Below are positions 22,331 through 32,444 of a stretch of 64,000 nucleotides of DNA, piece by piece (positions within the stretch are counted from its first letter, which is position 1; each line of letters opens with the position of its first letter). The stretch lies in NCBI RefSeq assembly GCF_023898315.1, contig NC_064619.1:500126594-500190593 (forward strand), given 5' to 3'. The stretch is from Schistocerca nitens (taxonomy: Eukaryota > Arthropoda > Insecta > Orthoptera > Acrididae). A program made the position numbers and the translations under genes. The notes beneath the pieces are model-generated. The model ran no database searches. It was not told the origin of the DNA and saw only the letters and a list, made by a program, of their open reading frames with translations.

Positions 22331-22650
22331 AAAAAAAGCACTCCGTCGTCAGGCCACAAGTGGCCTACTGGGACCATCCGACCGCCGTGTCATCCTGAGA
22401 TGAGGATGCTGATAGGAGGTGGTCAGCACACCGCTCTCCCGGTCGTTACGATGGTATTCTTGACCGAATCCGCTACTGATCGGTCGAGTAGCTCCTCAAT
22501 TGGCGTCACGAGGCTGAGTGCACCCTGAAAAATGGCAACAGCGCATGGCGGCCTGAATGGTCACCCATCCAAGTGCTGGCCAATCCCGACAGCGCTTAAC
22601 TTCAGTGATCTGACTGGAGCCGGTGTATCCACTGCGGCAAGGCGTTGCCA
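22331..22650 (-). mobile_element. 5S-rRNA-derived SINE
   Basis: The minus strand contains ACTTGGATGGGTGACC (22559-22574, exact to the conserved end of 5S rRNA) and GATCACTGAAGTTAAGC, very close to the 5S sequence GATCACCGAAGTTAAGC. These include the internal Pol III control region. A body unrelated to 5S follows, ending GGAGTGC plus T8 at 22331. This head-plus-body plan is that of 5S SINEs (SINE3). No target duplication was found, so it is probably old. Confidence 0.85.
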
Positions 22651-23054
22651 AATTGCAAAAGACGTAATTAATTTTTATCCATACGACGGAGCATACTTAA
22701 AATATAGCAATTTAGCTAATTTACAGCAGGCACCAGATTCTTTCTCGAAACGAACATCCATCTACAAAACAGCCACAATTGTCTATTACTTGATACATGA
22801 GTTGAAGTGTCAAATATTTGACTTTAAGAATATAAGTGGAAAGAAGATTATAAAAGATTTGAAATTATATTTAAGGTTTGTATGAAGTCACTAAGCGCTC
22901 TTATTACCAAACCCTGGATGAGTACAATCCGGGTAATTTGCTCTACATTTTAAGCAAAACCTAGTTTTCACTCATTTCAGTGTACTATTGTCCTATAACA
23001 ACATAATGTTGCAGTTTCATGTAGTGGTGTATGTGGCTAAATTTTCTGTTGATG
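22651..23054. other. No gene recognised
   Basis: AT-rich flank between the 5S SINE and the mariner pair. Confidence 0.4.
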
Positions 23055-23575
23055 TATAAGGGGCAGCCAAGTAAAAGCCGACTATCCGACACAGCGTTGC
23101 CACGGAATGGGTTCCATTCAAGAGTAATCACCACACGCATTAAGAAATTTATCACAGTGGGAGACGAAGAGATTAATTCCTATTTCTCAGAATGGTGTCG
23201 GTCGCCGACGGCTCGACAACCGCACCCAGTCTTGTGCTTCCTCGTCCGACTGACGCCGACGCCCACGCATGTCTTCAGGTAGCCAAAGATGAAAATCACA
23301 CGGTGAAAGATCCGACTGTGCGGAGGATGTTTCAGTGTTTCCCACGCAAATCGCTATAGTGTAGCCTTCGTCCGGTTGGCAGTGTGGGGTGGACGTTACC
23401 GTACAACAGGATGATTATGTCCAATAGCATTCCTGGGCATTTTGATTTTATGGCGTGTCGCAGTTTTTGCAAAGTGTGTTCATAGCGCTTCCACGTTCGA
23501 TGACCACTACGAACGGAAGGCCCCTGCAGTCTAAGATGGAGGTCATCAAGACCTTACCGGAACTTGTGTGAACTA
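23055..23575 (-). pseudogene. Mariner transposase 3' half, left arm
   Basis: The minus strand translates through KLRHAIKSKCPGMLL, ILLYGNVHPTL (the mariner LLHDNARPHTA block; Asp replaced by Gly), LSPCDFH (third catalytic Asp present) and GRRRQSDEEAQDWVR, then a decayed C-terminal CDKFLNACGDY. Stops and frame breaks are present. The N-terminal half and first catalytic Asp are absent. Confidence 0.72.
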
Positions 23576-23599
23576 GATTGGTTTTCTTTGGAGGGCAGA

Positions 23600-24220
23600 T
23601 GGAGGATGTTTGCAATGTTGGCTATGCCATTTTCCCTCTGACTGTCGGAATGCAGTCAGACGGAATCATCAAGTTGCACGATAACGCCCATCCCCACCCT
23701 AACAATCGGACGAAGAGAGTTTATACTTTCAAAAAAGAAAACAAGATAATGGCTCTGAGCACTATGGGACTTAACTGCTGAGGTCATCAGCCCCCTAGAA
23801 CTTAGAACTACTTAAACCTAACTAAACTAAGGACGTCACAGACATCCATGCCCGAGGCAGGATTCGAACCTGCGACCGTAGCGGTCGCGCGGTTCCAGAC
23901 TGTAGCGCCCAGAACCGCTCGGCCACCCCGGCTGGCTTTTACTTTCAGTTTAGATTGTTTTAAATACTGATTATTTTCAGTGTCTCGGTTGGAAAACACT
24001 GCAACATCCTCCGAATCTTTCACCATGTGATTTTCACGTCTTTGGCGGCCAGAAGACAGACATGCGTAGACATACTTTTCAGTCGGACGAGGAACTGCAT
24101 GAGTGGGTGTGTTAGCGGCTGATTGCGTTCTACGGAACAGGACTTGATCGTCTCGTCTATTACTGGGATAAGTGTCTTAATCCGTGTGGTCATTAATTTT
24201 GAATGGAACCATTAGATCAT
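23600..24220 (+). pseudogene. Mariner transposase 3' half, right arm
   Basis: The plus strand reads MQSDGIIKLHDNAHPH (second catalytic Asp kept, 23676), is interrupted by the SINE at 23732-23936, and resumes with PPNLSPCDFHVFGGQKTDMR (third Asp kept), TFQSDEELHEWVC, YYWDKCLNPCGH and a stop. The C-terminal wording (WDKCxNxxGDY in relatives) is that of mariner DD34D transposases. No N-terminal half. Confidence 0.75.
23732..23936 (-). mobile_element. tRNA-headed SINE (family S), copy 6
   Basis: Minus copy with B-box complement GGATTCGAACCTGCG. The A-rich tail AAAAAAGAAAACAAGAT on the plus strand corresponds to a T-rich 3' tail. The target duplication is imperfect (TTTATACTTTCA / TTTTACTTTCA). 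Confidence 0.92.
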
Positions 24221-24266
24221 CCCGATGAGGCGATTGTTCGGTTTTCATTTGACTGTCCCTCATGTA

Positions 24267-24987
24267 TCATGAAGACTGAAACAAAAGGATCTACTTGAAA
24301 GAATGCAGAACAGCAGAAAATCCTGTTGTTTTCATTTTCAATTCCGATTGTTGCAAGTACTGACTATTTTCAGTTTGAATAAAGGTAAGCTCATTGGCTT
24401 AAACAATTTAAATGAAAATTATATTCAAGCAAAAATTATTATTGTTGGTTAACGGCGCTCTTGGTAACGAAACCTTGTACGTAATTAATGTTAATACAAA
24501 GGAAATTATTTTGTAAAAAGTTAATCGAATCTCGGATTGAGACGCAGGTTCGGCTTTCAAAAGTTTAAATTGCTAACGACAGAGCGCTTATGGAACTAAA
24601 TCGCTTCCGTCCTAATTTTAACGCCTAGAAATTACTTGTATTACATAATTAAACTTGGAGAACTGAGAGTTTTCTCATTCTCCAAAATAAAACAGATTTC
24701 GAAATATACTCGTCGAATTATTATTCCTAAAACTTTACAATGGGTCCACTTACATCTGTGCCGTGCCGCTGTCGTAAATGGAAGAACGGAAGATACATGA
24801 CTACACGTTCGTAAAACAAAGGTTAGTACAACGGCAGACGTATTCAGTTGTTAATGTTCAAAACGACTTTCCCTTTTTACAATACATATTTCTGTACTGT
24901 TCACTCAATGGGATCACAATAATTTTGCAAATGTTTTAATCGAAATAACATCAGAATTGTTAAGTAGTAGTTTATAAGCAGGAATAT
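24267..24987. other. No gene recognised
   Basis: AT-rich, without open frames of note. Confidence 0.4.
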
Positions 24988-24998
24988 CACCTGACTTT

Positions 24999-25195
24999 GC
25001 CGGACGGAGTGGCCGAGAGGTTCTAGGCGCTACAGTCTGGAGCCGCGCGACCGCTACGGTCGCAGGTTAGAATCCTGCCTCGGGCATGGACGTGTGTGAT
25101 GTCCTTAGGTTAGTTAGGTTTAAGTAGTTCTAAGTTCTCGGGGACTGATGACCTCAGAAGTTAAGTCCCATAGTGCTCAGAGCCATTTGAACCAC
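24999..25195 (+). mobile_element. tRNA-headed SINE (family S), copy 7
   Basis: Full length; A-box GTGGCCGAGAGG, B-box mutated to GGTTAGAATCC. Perfect target duplication CACCTGACTTT at 24988-24998 and 25196-25206. No T tail. Confidence 0.96.
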
Positions 25196-25239
25196 CACCT
25201 GACTTTAGTATTATTATCACGCCTCCAAAGGACTATTCT

Positions 25240-25395
25240 ATCACGCACAAGAGTTTTAATGTGTGGTTTTATCAAAATATGCGTTATATTGCGCAATGTA
25301 TTGAGAATAGAGTTAGTAGTAAAGAAGTAATAAATTTCGAGTAAAAAAGTCGTGCCTGATGCGGCAGTTTTACACGATGAACAACGAACATGTAG
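25240..25395 (+). repeat. R165 repeat fragment, copy 3
   Basis: Matches one tandem unit of R165: TTGAGAATAGAGTTAG, AAAGAAGTAATAAATTT, then a decayed TGATGCGGCAGTTTTACAC core. Compare 28881-28950. Confidence 0.65.
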
Positions 25396-26489
25396 TAAGT
25401 AAGTGATACACTTTTCCCCTTTGATCATATTGTTGGGGGAGGGGATCTCAGCGAGAAAAAAATTTCATGAAAGGTTGAAATTACGTGTACAGCTTGTTGG
25501 ATGTTGCTATGTGTACTCATTCTCAAGTACTGATTGACTATAATCTGGGTATCTACAAGTGGTGTGTAACGCAACCTGAAGACATACACAGAATTTCTAA
25601 GCGTAATACATGTCCTACTGTGATACATCTTTACCATAACATAATACTTTTTAATGAGGTTATTATGACAGCATTTTACTTTTTTTTAAATTCGGTCAAT
25701 AACTACGGGAAATATATAAAATCAATTTTTTTATTGCTCCTGGAAGCCACTAGATAAGCAGTCTGCTCTTAGGAATGTGAATCATGAACCGAGTTAGCCG
25801 TGTAATACTGTAACATAGATATCCACAATTTTTCAGATGGTACTAGTAATAGTAACTGGAATACGTGTATCAGCTCCTGAAGTACAGCCATTTTTTCACG
25901 TTGGGGAGTATGACAGCATTTCAGTGGTCCCAGAAGCAAGATTGCCTTTCAGGTTCTGCACTTCTGCTTTGTAGAGTTTATTGTTTCATAGTAACTTGAA
26001 GAAGTAATCACTACAACTCTCGCAAATGAGACTAATGGATCTTACATACAAATAAGCTCGTGCAATAAAATGGCAGGAGTAAGGCATCGGAAGGAGAACC
26101 ACAATAGTATATGTTGTGAATAGTTCTAGTTTTTCGAACTTTTTCTACATTTACGAATCTCAACTTCATTGTTTACATCTGTCTGTGCTGTAAATATTGT
26201 AACGAACTGTCCGAATGCCACCGTTTGTAAAGGGTAAATGCGAATACACCTCTCCCATTACTTACTGTAAATTTTGTCGCAAGGCCTGCCCACTATCACA
26301 GGGCATCGCACGCACAAATTGCGAGTGAGAGACACACCCGACAAAAAGGAACATGCACTCTGTCGAGGTCACGCAATACTAATGTGCATGCGTTGGCTAC
26401 ACGCTACGAGATGCTGCGAATTGGAGGAAGGTGGTGGGATGGTTGTATTTAAGCCATAATATTCATTTTCTCTTGATGTTTTAATAAAT
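25396..26489. other. No gene recognised
   Basis: AT-rich; overlapping open frames up to 90 codons (25485-25757, plus) without a domain. Confidence 0.4.
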
Positions 26490-27125
26490 TCTTACCTGAT
26501 CTTTTGCAGATAATAACACTAACTCGTTACTTAATTTCTCTTGCTCATTCTGGGAAACCCTGAGACAGAATAGAATGAAATTTAATGTAAACGACTGTGA
26601 GATCTTAGTCTCAACTACAAAGAAAGACAGACAAACTAGTGGGATAAGAATTGGAATTTGGGGTGAGCAATTGAAGATTGCGGAAAATATCAAGTACGTG
26701 GGAAGTGTGACAGAGGGAAGAAATGAAAAAGAGATCAACGGACGTGACAAATAAGCTGAATCATACCCCGCAAAGTATCAGGAGACTAGTTTGGAACAAA
26801 GCCTTCCCACAAACAAAGCAAAGAAGTGACATACACAAGTTACGATATCCCAGTACTGAACTATGGATCTGAAAGATGGGGAATGAAAAAATGATATGTA
26901 AGCAGATTTTAGGAGTGTGGAACGAACTTCCTCAAAATTAACATAGGAGTAACAAGGAGACGAAGGGTGAGGAATAAAAGGGTAAGGGCAATAGTGAAAG
27001 GGGAACCCTTAAAGAGCAGGCTAGGATGGTATGGTCACCTAAAGAGCATAGAAAATAAGAAGATTCCCAAGGATGGAAACGGCCAAGAGGAAGACCAAAG
27101 GATAGATGCTACGGTAAGATAGATG
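26490..27125 (+). pseudogene. RTE-like retrotransposon 3' fragment (RT C-terminal region), copy 2
   Basis: The interrupted plus-strand translation reads CEILVSTTKKDRQTSG, EQLKIAENIKYVGSVTEGRN (the KYLGSxxxxDG region after the RT palm), a broken LTYGSETW-like stretch (nucleotides CTATGGATCTGAAAGATGGG), and LGWYGHLKR-like text (CTAGGATGGTATGGTCACCT). This order is typical of the C-terminal region of RTE/BovB-like elements. Many stops; old and 5'-truncated. No A-rich or microsatellite tail is kept. Confidence 0.75.
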
Positions 27126-28369
27126 TTCGAATGTCTATACGAACGGTCTCTGGTCCTTGCTAAAGCAAAGACTTTGTACCCCATGTTCCTAGCTCAAATA
27201 GGAACCAAGCACCAAGGCCCACTGAAACTACCAATCCGTGCGCGGCCTTCTCGAACGTATTTGTTACAGCGCTTCCACACTATAATGGTAATTGTAATTA
27301 TTAACTACCATCACCTTTGAAAATTACAAATGCATGATGATTTTAAAGTAATATTTCGCTTTGATGTACTTGAAAGACACTCTCTAATTATTATTATTGC
27401 TGTTGTTGTTACTGACAGTTGCAATGATTAGACAGAAGTAAATTAGGTAACATGGGCAGTATTTGAAGCAAACTATGAAAAGTGCGGAAGAAGGAAAGAG
27501 AAATAGGGCGGCGTGGGGCAAATAATTTATGTTTCGGAAGTGGGGCGCGACGGGAAAAAATTTGAGAACTCCTGCACTATGAGACCGAATATCGCCTCGT
27601 GGCTTTGAAGGCAGATGACACGCTGAAATAAAATCTGTGGCAATGACCGGGCCATTTGCCTAACTGCACTCAGAGTGCAGTGTTTCTTCGGCGTAGCCCT
27701 AGAAGGGGAAAGTTGGCGTCTCGTCGCTCCGGCAGCTTTTAACGTCCAGGAAGATTCTCGGTAGTTATTTGATAGTGTGGTGAGTGGAACTGGGTCCGTC
27801 CAAGAGGGACTGGGCACGAGGAAAACTCCCCTCCGCTCTCCTGTAACGAACCCGTGAACTCCAGAAATATGCTCGAGTTAAAATAACTTTGTGAGTGACG
27901 TTTCAGCGAGCCGAGTGGTAAGCGGACAGTCGCCAGCCAATCGCAGTTCTTCCTCGAGTGCCACGTGATCGCTGTGTTCCCTATTTTGTGGGTTATATGC
28001 ACCGCTTTGTGAAGCCTGGCTGGCTGCGAATCGGCAACGCTGCTCCCCACCACTGCAATCCGTCAGTCACGCAGAAGCTGAAATCACTGGTTGAATAATC
28101 AGATAAGTCACGTTTACATACTTTCTAGTAAAGCACAAAAAATTGTCTAGATATTGGAAAACTATTAATCGGCCTTGTCTTTTCCAACCTTCGCTTAGGC
28201 CACCACCATATTGTAATAGCTTATTATACAGCCAAACAAAGATTTATTATGATACTAACTGCCAAATCCCGCACTGACTATGTATTCATTTAGCCAATCT
28301 GTATTAGAAACGAAATTTCGAATGTACTTCTGCAGTAGACTTGGTGTAAGCTGATCCTGGACGGTTTCT
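27126..28369. other. No gene recognised
   Basis: Contains a moderately GC-rich part (27540-28070) with a 104-codon minus-strand open frame (27739-28053) and a 96-codon one (27527-27817), neither with a recognised domain. TTTGAGAACTCCTGCA at 27559-27574 resembles hAT-type termini but stands alone. Confidence 0.4.
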
Positions 28370-29350
28370 GTATGCTCCGTGCAGCTGCTTCCCGAGTCTG
28401 TAAGTCGATACAGCAAACGTTTATATGACAACGCCTCTTCACAGCTCTATACAAGGCTATCGTTTTCGCCTACAGCCGTTTGCGTTTCGCAGTTGAAAAG
28501 CGTCAAAAGCGCTGCTAGATGTCAGGGATTTCTTTGGTTCGATTTCGTAAGTGCAATAGTAGTAAGGGATATATGTACTAACTTCACACACGATATGGTA
28601 TCTTTTCACGCATTTGAGTGTTTATGACTTCATATCCCAGAACTGTTGGACAATAATAGGTTTGTATAGGTACATTCAGCTGTATATGAAAATACTATCT
28701 GCGAAATATGTTGCGGATGAATGTAATAGAAAAGAAGTGATAAATTTAAACGTCATGGACGATGCGGCAGTTTCTCATGAGTCTTATTGTTTATGACGTG
28801 AGATCTCCTGAACCATGTGTCATTCAGTGATATAATTTTGTAGATACATTCAGTGTCAACAGTGGATACTGTCTGAAAATGTGTTGAGAATAGAGTTAGC
28901 GCCAAAGAAGTAATAAATTTATACGTCATGCACAATGCGACAGATTTTCGCGCCTCTCAGTGCTTATGACGTCATATCTCCTGAACTACGTTAGATAAGT
29001 GAGTCTTACCCCCACAGCGATTGTTGCCTGAGAGTAAGGGATGTGTCTGCCAAGCTGGGCTGAAATGGGCCGGCCGGAGTGGCCGAGCGGCTCTAGGCGC
29101 TACAGTCTGGAACCGCGCGACCGTTACGGTCGTAGGTTCCAATCCTACCTTGGGCATGGATGTGTGTGATGTCCTTAGGTTAGTTAGGTTTAAGTAGTTC
29201 CAAGTTCTAGGGGACTGATGACCTCAGCAGTTAAGTACCATAATGCTCAGAGCCATTTGAACCATTTTTTTGGGCTGAAATGGGTCCAGTGGATTAGGAT
29301 ATGGGGAAACTAAACAAACACACACACACACACAATTCCACTTTATAATG
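28370..29350 (+). repeat. R165 unclassified dispersed repeat, copy 2 (longest)
   Basis: The most complete copy. The order is: block translating SPTAVCVSQLKSVKSAARCQ; tandem units starting near 28620, 28790 and 28965 with TTTATGACGT(C/G)A(T/G)AT and TCTCCTGAAC; the block CACAGCGATTGTTGCCTGAG; GGGCTGAAATGGGTCCAGTG; and a terminal (AC)n run at about 29316-29333. A SINE copy splits it at 29070-29270. A microsatellite end suggests a retroposon, which is inference; no RT is present. Confidence 0.7.
29070..29270 (+). mobile_element. tRNA-headed SINE (family S), copy 8
   Basis: Full length with seven-T tail. Perfect 14-bp target duplication TGGGCTGAAATGGG at 29056-29069 and 29271-29284. The B-box is mutated (GGTTCCAATCC). 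Inserted in R165 copy 2. Confidence 0.96.
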
Positions 29351-29412
29351 TTATGGGTTTACTGAATTAAATAGATACTAGCCTCGTTCTTCCACCAAAC
29401 AACATATTGTTG

Positions 29413-29547
29413 TTTTAAAATGAACATAAACAGTCTCGACATCAAGAAACTTTTACTTTTTTTTGAGGCTACGTAACTTTTTTTAGTTATGTAACACCAA
29501 AAAAAAAGTTTTTTGCGGTCGAGACTCTTTACGTTTATTTTAAAATT
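29413..29547. repeat. Short imperfect inverted repeat
   Basis: Arms TTTTAAAATGAACATAAACA and AGTCTCGAC (29413-29440) pair with GTCGAGACTCTTTACG and TTTATTTTAAAAT (29518-29547). The inner parts GGCTACGTAAC and GTTATGTAACACC also pair. About 135 bp overall; a small MITE or hairpin of unknown family. Confidence 0.65.
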
Positions 29548-30389
29548 ATAAAAAACGCTGTTATCTAGGAGATATGTTCTCAAAAATAACTTATTATTGA
29601 ATATGGTGTCAAAAAATAAACACTTCACTGTAGAAACAACTACCACCACTTTACAGTTTATTGAACATGATGAGGAGTCTGAGAATTGCAAAAAATTGTG
29701 TACCTTAGTAAATGTTACGGGCGTGGAAGGTTAATAATAAGGTCACTGTGCTTCTCCATTTGATGACTTGTGTGTAGCACCAGTAACAGTTCTGTCAATG
29801 ACCACCTTCTTACAAAATCATATGTCTGAGGATGGCACATACTTTCTGGCAACCTTCACGACACCTTTATTTCAGATTTAGCCGACAGAGGTTTTTCATC
29901 AAGACCCGTCATTGTCATCTGTGTTTTCTAAATGGCAAAATCTTGCTAGTTCTGATAATGACGCACTTCAGGGACCTAAGTTCCAGTGTGTTGGCGACTA
30001 CTCATGGAACATATACTTGGAGACAATAAACGTATCATTATCAGCACCCGTAATGTTAAACCGAAACAGCTGTTTAGGGTGGAACAAGAAGTGTGAAAAC
30101 AGGTCTTCTTTAACATCAATCACAGTGAATAATTGGATGTATTTCGCATTCCAGAATCTGACTAATTTTTGGTGCAATGAGAAAGGAAGCCCTAGAAACC
30201 TCTGGTTGTTGCCCCAGAGACCCAATGTCGACAAGTATGATCCCTATGTTACTCTGAATTCGTCCCTTCGACAGGTCTCATTCTCACACCAAGAGATAGA
30301 ACAGTTTTCAAATGGTAATAAAATATCATTTGCGGCCAAAAGTCGACATCTCTCGTTAATGCACCAGTGCCCTCAGTTTCAATATTATA
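29548..30389. other. Unassigned; contains a 184-codon open frame
   Basis: A plus-strand frame of 184 codons runs 29912-30466 (starts MSSVFSKWQN, ends KLGNPLT) and passes into the 5' end of the Tc1-like element at 30390. It has no recognised domain. It may be chance or a remnant of a transposable element. Confidence 0.3.
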
Positions 30390-30538
30390 TACAAGTGGAG
30401 CAGAGACGGAAAGGAGATCATAGTAGTGATGATAAGGGCCGCAAACTGGGAAATCCACTGACATAAGCGACTTCGTCAAAGGGCAGTAACTGGCTTGTGT
30501 ATCGAAACAAACGTCTAGACAACGGTAGGCTGTTCGCG

Positions 30539-30543
30539 CGCGC

Positions 30544-30581
<38 letters not shown>

Positions 30582-30714
30582 CCAAGCACTATAGGATTTA
30601 ACATCGTAGGTCATCAGTCCCCTAAGAGAAGTACATTAACCTAACTAACCTAAGGGTATCACACACATCCATGCCCGTGGTAGGATTCGAACCAGCGGCC
30701 GTAGCAGCAGCGAG
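30539..30714 (-). mobile_element. tRNA-headed SINE (family S), copy 9, 5'-truncated, long tail
   Basis: Minus copy truncated in the head just after the B-box (GGATTCGAACCAGCG). On its own strand the tail is about 33 T, seen as A at 30546-30579. Perfect target duplication AGGCTGTTCGCG at 30527-30538 and 30715-30726, so truncation occurred at integration. GCGCGC precedes the A run. Confidence 0.94.
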
Positions 30715-31228
30715 AGGCTGTTCGCGTGCTACTCTTATGATCATCTATGGAAAGTGGTTGAAGGATGGTGGAACCACGAGTAGTTGCCAAAGTATTAGAC
30801 GTCCACGCCTGTCAGAACGTGGAGGTCAAAGGCACGCCCGCACTGTGCAGCGGGATAGCATACAACGCTGGTGGAGGAAGCTTCGGGCTGTACCATTAAG
30901 CGCACATTATTGAACATATGGCTGCGCAGCAGACGACCCATACATGTTCCGATGTTGACACAACGACATTGTCAAGCCGTGATCACAGGATGATCTAAGT
31001 TGGAACGCACGTCAACGGAAACGCGTCGCCTGGTCGGAAGAATCACACCAGTTCTATCGTCTTGAACGTGTAAAGCTGCTCCATACTTGCAATCCCATAA
31101 CAGCAAGCCGTGATAAGAGTACCATAGTACTCTACGACGAGCTCCTATGTTCCCGTGGGAAGTGTGGTGGTAATCGCAGACATCACGACTGCATCATGAT
31201 GCTGGTAGCGATGGCATATTCCAGCTGC

Positions 31229-31421
31229 AGCCGGCCGTGGTGACCAAGCGGTTCTAGGCGCTATATGCTGGAACCGCGTGACAGCTACGATCGCAATTTC
31301 GAATCCTGCCTCGGGCATGGATGTGTGTGCTGTCCTTAGGTTAGTTAGGTTTAAGCAGTTCTAAGTTAGGGGACTGATGACCACAGAAGTTAAGCCCTAT
31401 AGTGCTCAGAGCCATTTGAAC
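31229..31421 (+). mobile_element. tRNA-headed SINE (family S), copy 10
   Basis: Nearly full length with decayed boxes (GGTGACCAAGCGG; B-box AATTTCGAATCC). Perfect 13-bp target duplication CATATTCCAGCTG at 31215-31227 and 31422-31434. Confidence 0.95.
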
Positions 31422-31732
31422 CATATTCCAGCTGGATAACAGTCCGTCATAGGGCCAGAATCGTGCTACAATGGTTTGAAGAACTTGATAGTGAATAGAT
31501 TCGCATGCTCTGGACCCAACGGAATGCACTTGAGATGCTATCGGGCGCTAAATCCGAATTCGCAATCTGCCAGCCTGTAATTTGCGAGCATTGCGTAGAC
31601 ATCTAGTGCTGCATACCTCAGGAAATCTACCAGGGATTTGAACAGCCCATGGCAAAGACCTGTTGTATTTCGTTCCAAAGATCGACCAATTAGCTTTTAA
31701 TGATTATAATACTTTCGTTCATCATTGTACTT

Positions 31733-31984
31733 AAATGGAAATGAGCGTTTGACGTCATTGGCCGGGAGACCTCTTACGGGGCAGGTCCGGCCACCTTGGA
31801 GCAGGTCCTATTACATTCGACGCCACATCGGGCGACCTGAGTGCCGGATGGGGATGAAATGATGAGGAAGACAACACAACACCCAGTCCCTGAGCGGAGA
31901 AAATCCCCGACCCATCCGGGAATCGAACCCGGGCCCGTAGGACGGCAATCCGTAACGCTAACCACTCAGCTATCGGGGCGGGCA
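31733..31984 (-). mobile_element. Second tRNA-derived SINE family (B), copy 1
   Basis: The minus strand reads GATAGCTGAGTGGTTAGCG (A-box) and GGGCCCGGGTTCGATTCCCG (B-box), then a body with GACTGGGTGTTGTGTTGTC and CATTTCATCCCCATC, and a 3' end near CATTTCCATTT. Same family as 55536-55784 and 63611-63834. The target duplication is decayed. Confidence 0.92.
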
Positions 31985-32102
31985 GTATACTTAATACGCT
32001 CGGACTTCAACTTGATCACAGCTATAGTATTGACTACTGTCTGATACAGGAATACGAAGAAGCAATTACGCATAGAAGATAAAGGCTTAGAGGTGTGCCT
32101 AT

Positions 32103-32288
32103 AACATAGTGATTGCCAAGGACTTGGTAGTTCACTTGAACGAAAAGGACATAGTTTACAAAAAGGTTTCATATCTTAGCAGAACTCAAACCGTAACATA
32201 GTGATTTTGCCAAGGACTTGGTAGTTCACTTGAACGAAAAGGACATAGTTTACAAAAAGGTTTCATATCTTAGCAGAACTCAAACCGT
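32103..32288. repeat. Near-perfect tandem duplication of about 93 bp
   Basis: Unit 1 (32103-32194) and unit 2 (32195-32288) are identical from GCCAAGGACTTGGTAG to CAGAACTCAAACCGT; unit 2 carries two extra T after GTGATT. Non-coding and apparently recent. Confidence 0.93.
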
Positions 32289-32444
32289 TTCACGGCATCC
32301 ATCTAGATTTCATCGAACTACACTGCGAGCACCACTGAGTTAATATAACAACTGTACAGATAATTTCGCCTATGAGAATGTTTCTAAACTTTTTTGTTTC
32401 ATTAAATGAAAGAGGGGTCTTCAATATGTATGTTGACCCAAAGG

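Larger units (their letters stand above)
23055..24266. mobile_element. Head-to-head pair of mariner 3' halves
   Basis: The left arm (23055-23575) is a minus-strand mariner C-terminal half and the right arm (23580-24266) a plus-strand one. The tips GGGGCAGCCAAGTAAAAGCC (23060) and the complement of 24233-24260 (GAGGGACAGTCAAATGAAAA) match imperfectly. Both arms encode the LSPCDFH region (left SDLSPCDFHL, right NLSPCDFHVFG). A SINE lies in the right arm. Confidence 0.78.
30480..31730 (+). pseudogene. Tc1-like transposase of element H
   Basis: Read across the SINEs: GCSRATLMIIYGKWLKDGG (helix-turn-helix; relatives have CSRxTVxxIYxxWLKDG), IRRPRLSERGGQR (GRPRxL linker), RKRVAWSEESHQFYRL (first catalytic region; usually VAWSDESRF, so Asp becomes Glu), then after SINE copy 10 QLDNSPS and QNRATMV (usually QQDNCPCHKARIVLQ, second Asp kept), and the C-terminal region ICEHCVDI and PQEIYQGFEQPM. 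The block with the third acidic residue is largely deleted. Multiple stops; dead. Confidence 0.75.
30390..31735 (+). mobile_element. Tc1-like element H, decayed, with two SINE insertions
   Basis: The 5' region AAATCCACTGACATAAGCGA is followed by an interrupted transposase. Terminal repeats are not identified, so both limits are approximate. Split by SINE copy 9 at 30539-30714 and SINE copy 10 at 31229-31421. Confidence 0.72.

Noticed and set aside
22545..22645. Possible 5S rRNA gene fragment
   Set aside because: Only the promoter-bearing part matches 5S and it is fused to a non-5S body with a T tail, the form of a 5S SINE.
27540..27577. hAT transposon end (TTTGAGAACTCCTG)
   Set aside because: Only one end-like stretch, no inverted partner within a few kb, no 8-bp duplication and no transposase.
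28610..28990. CRISPR-like spaced repeats
   Set aside because: Units are about 165 bp, imperfect and without short uniform repeats and spacers; part of the R165 eukaryotic repeat.
30546..30579. Long A run read as poly(A) signal or a processed transcript
   Set aside because: It is the tail of SINE copy 9 on the opposite strand, inside its target duplication.
30249..30614. 121-codon minus-strand open frame
   Set aside because: It reads through the A33 run as poly-Phe and overlaps a SINE and a Tc1-like element in the wrong orientation.
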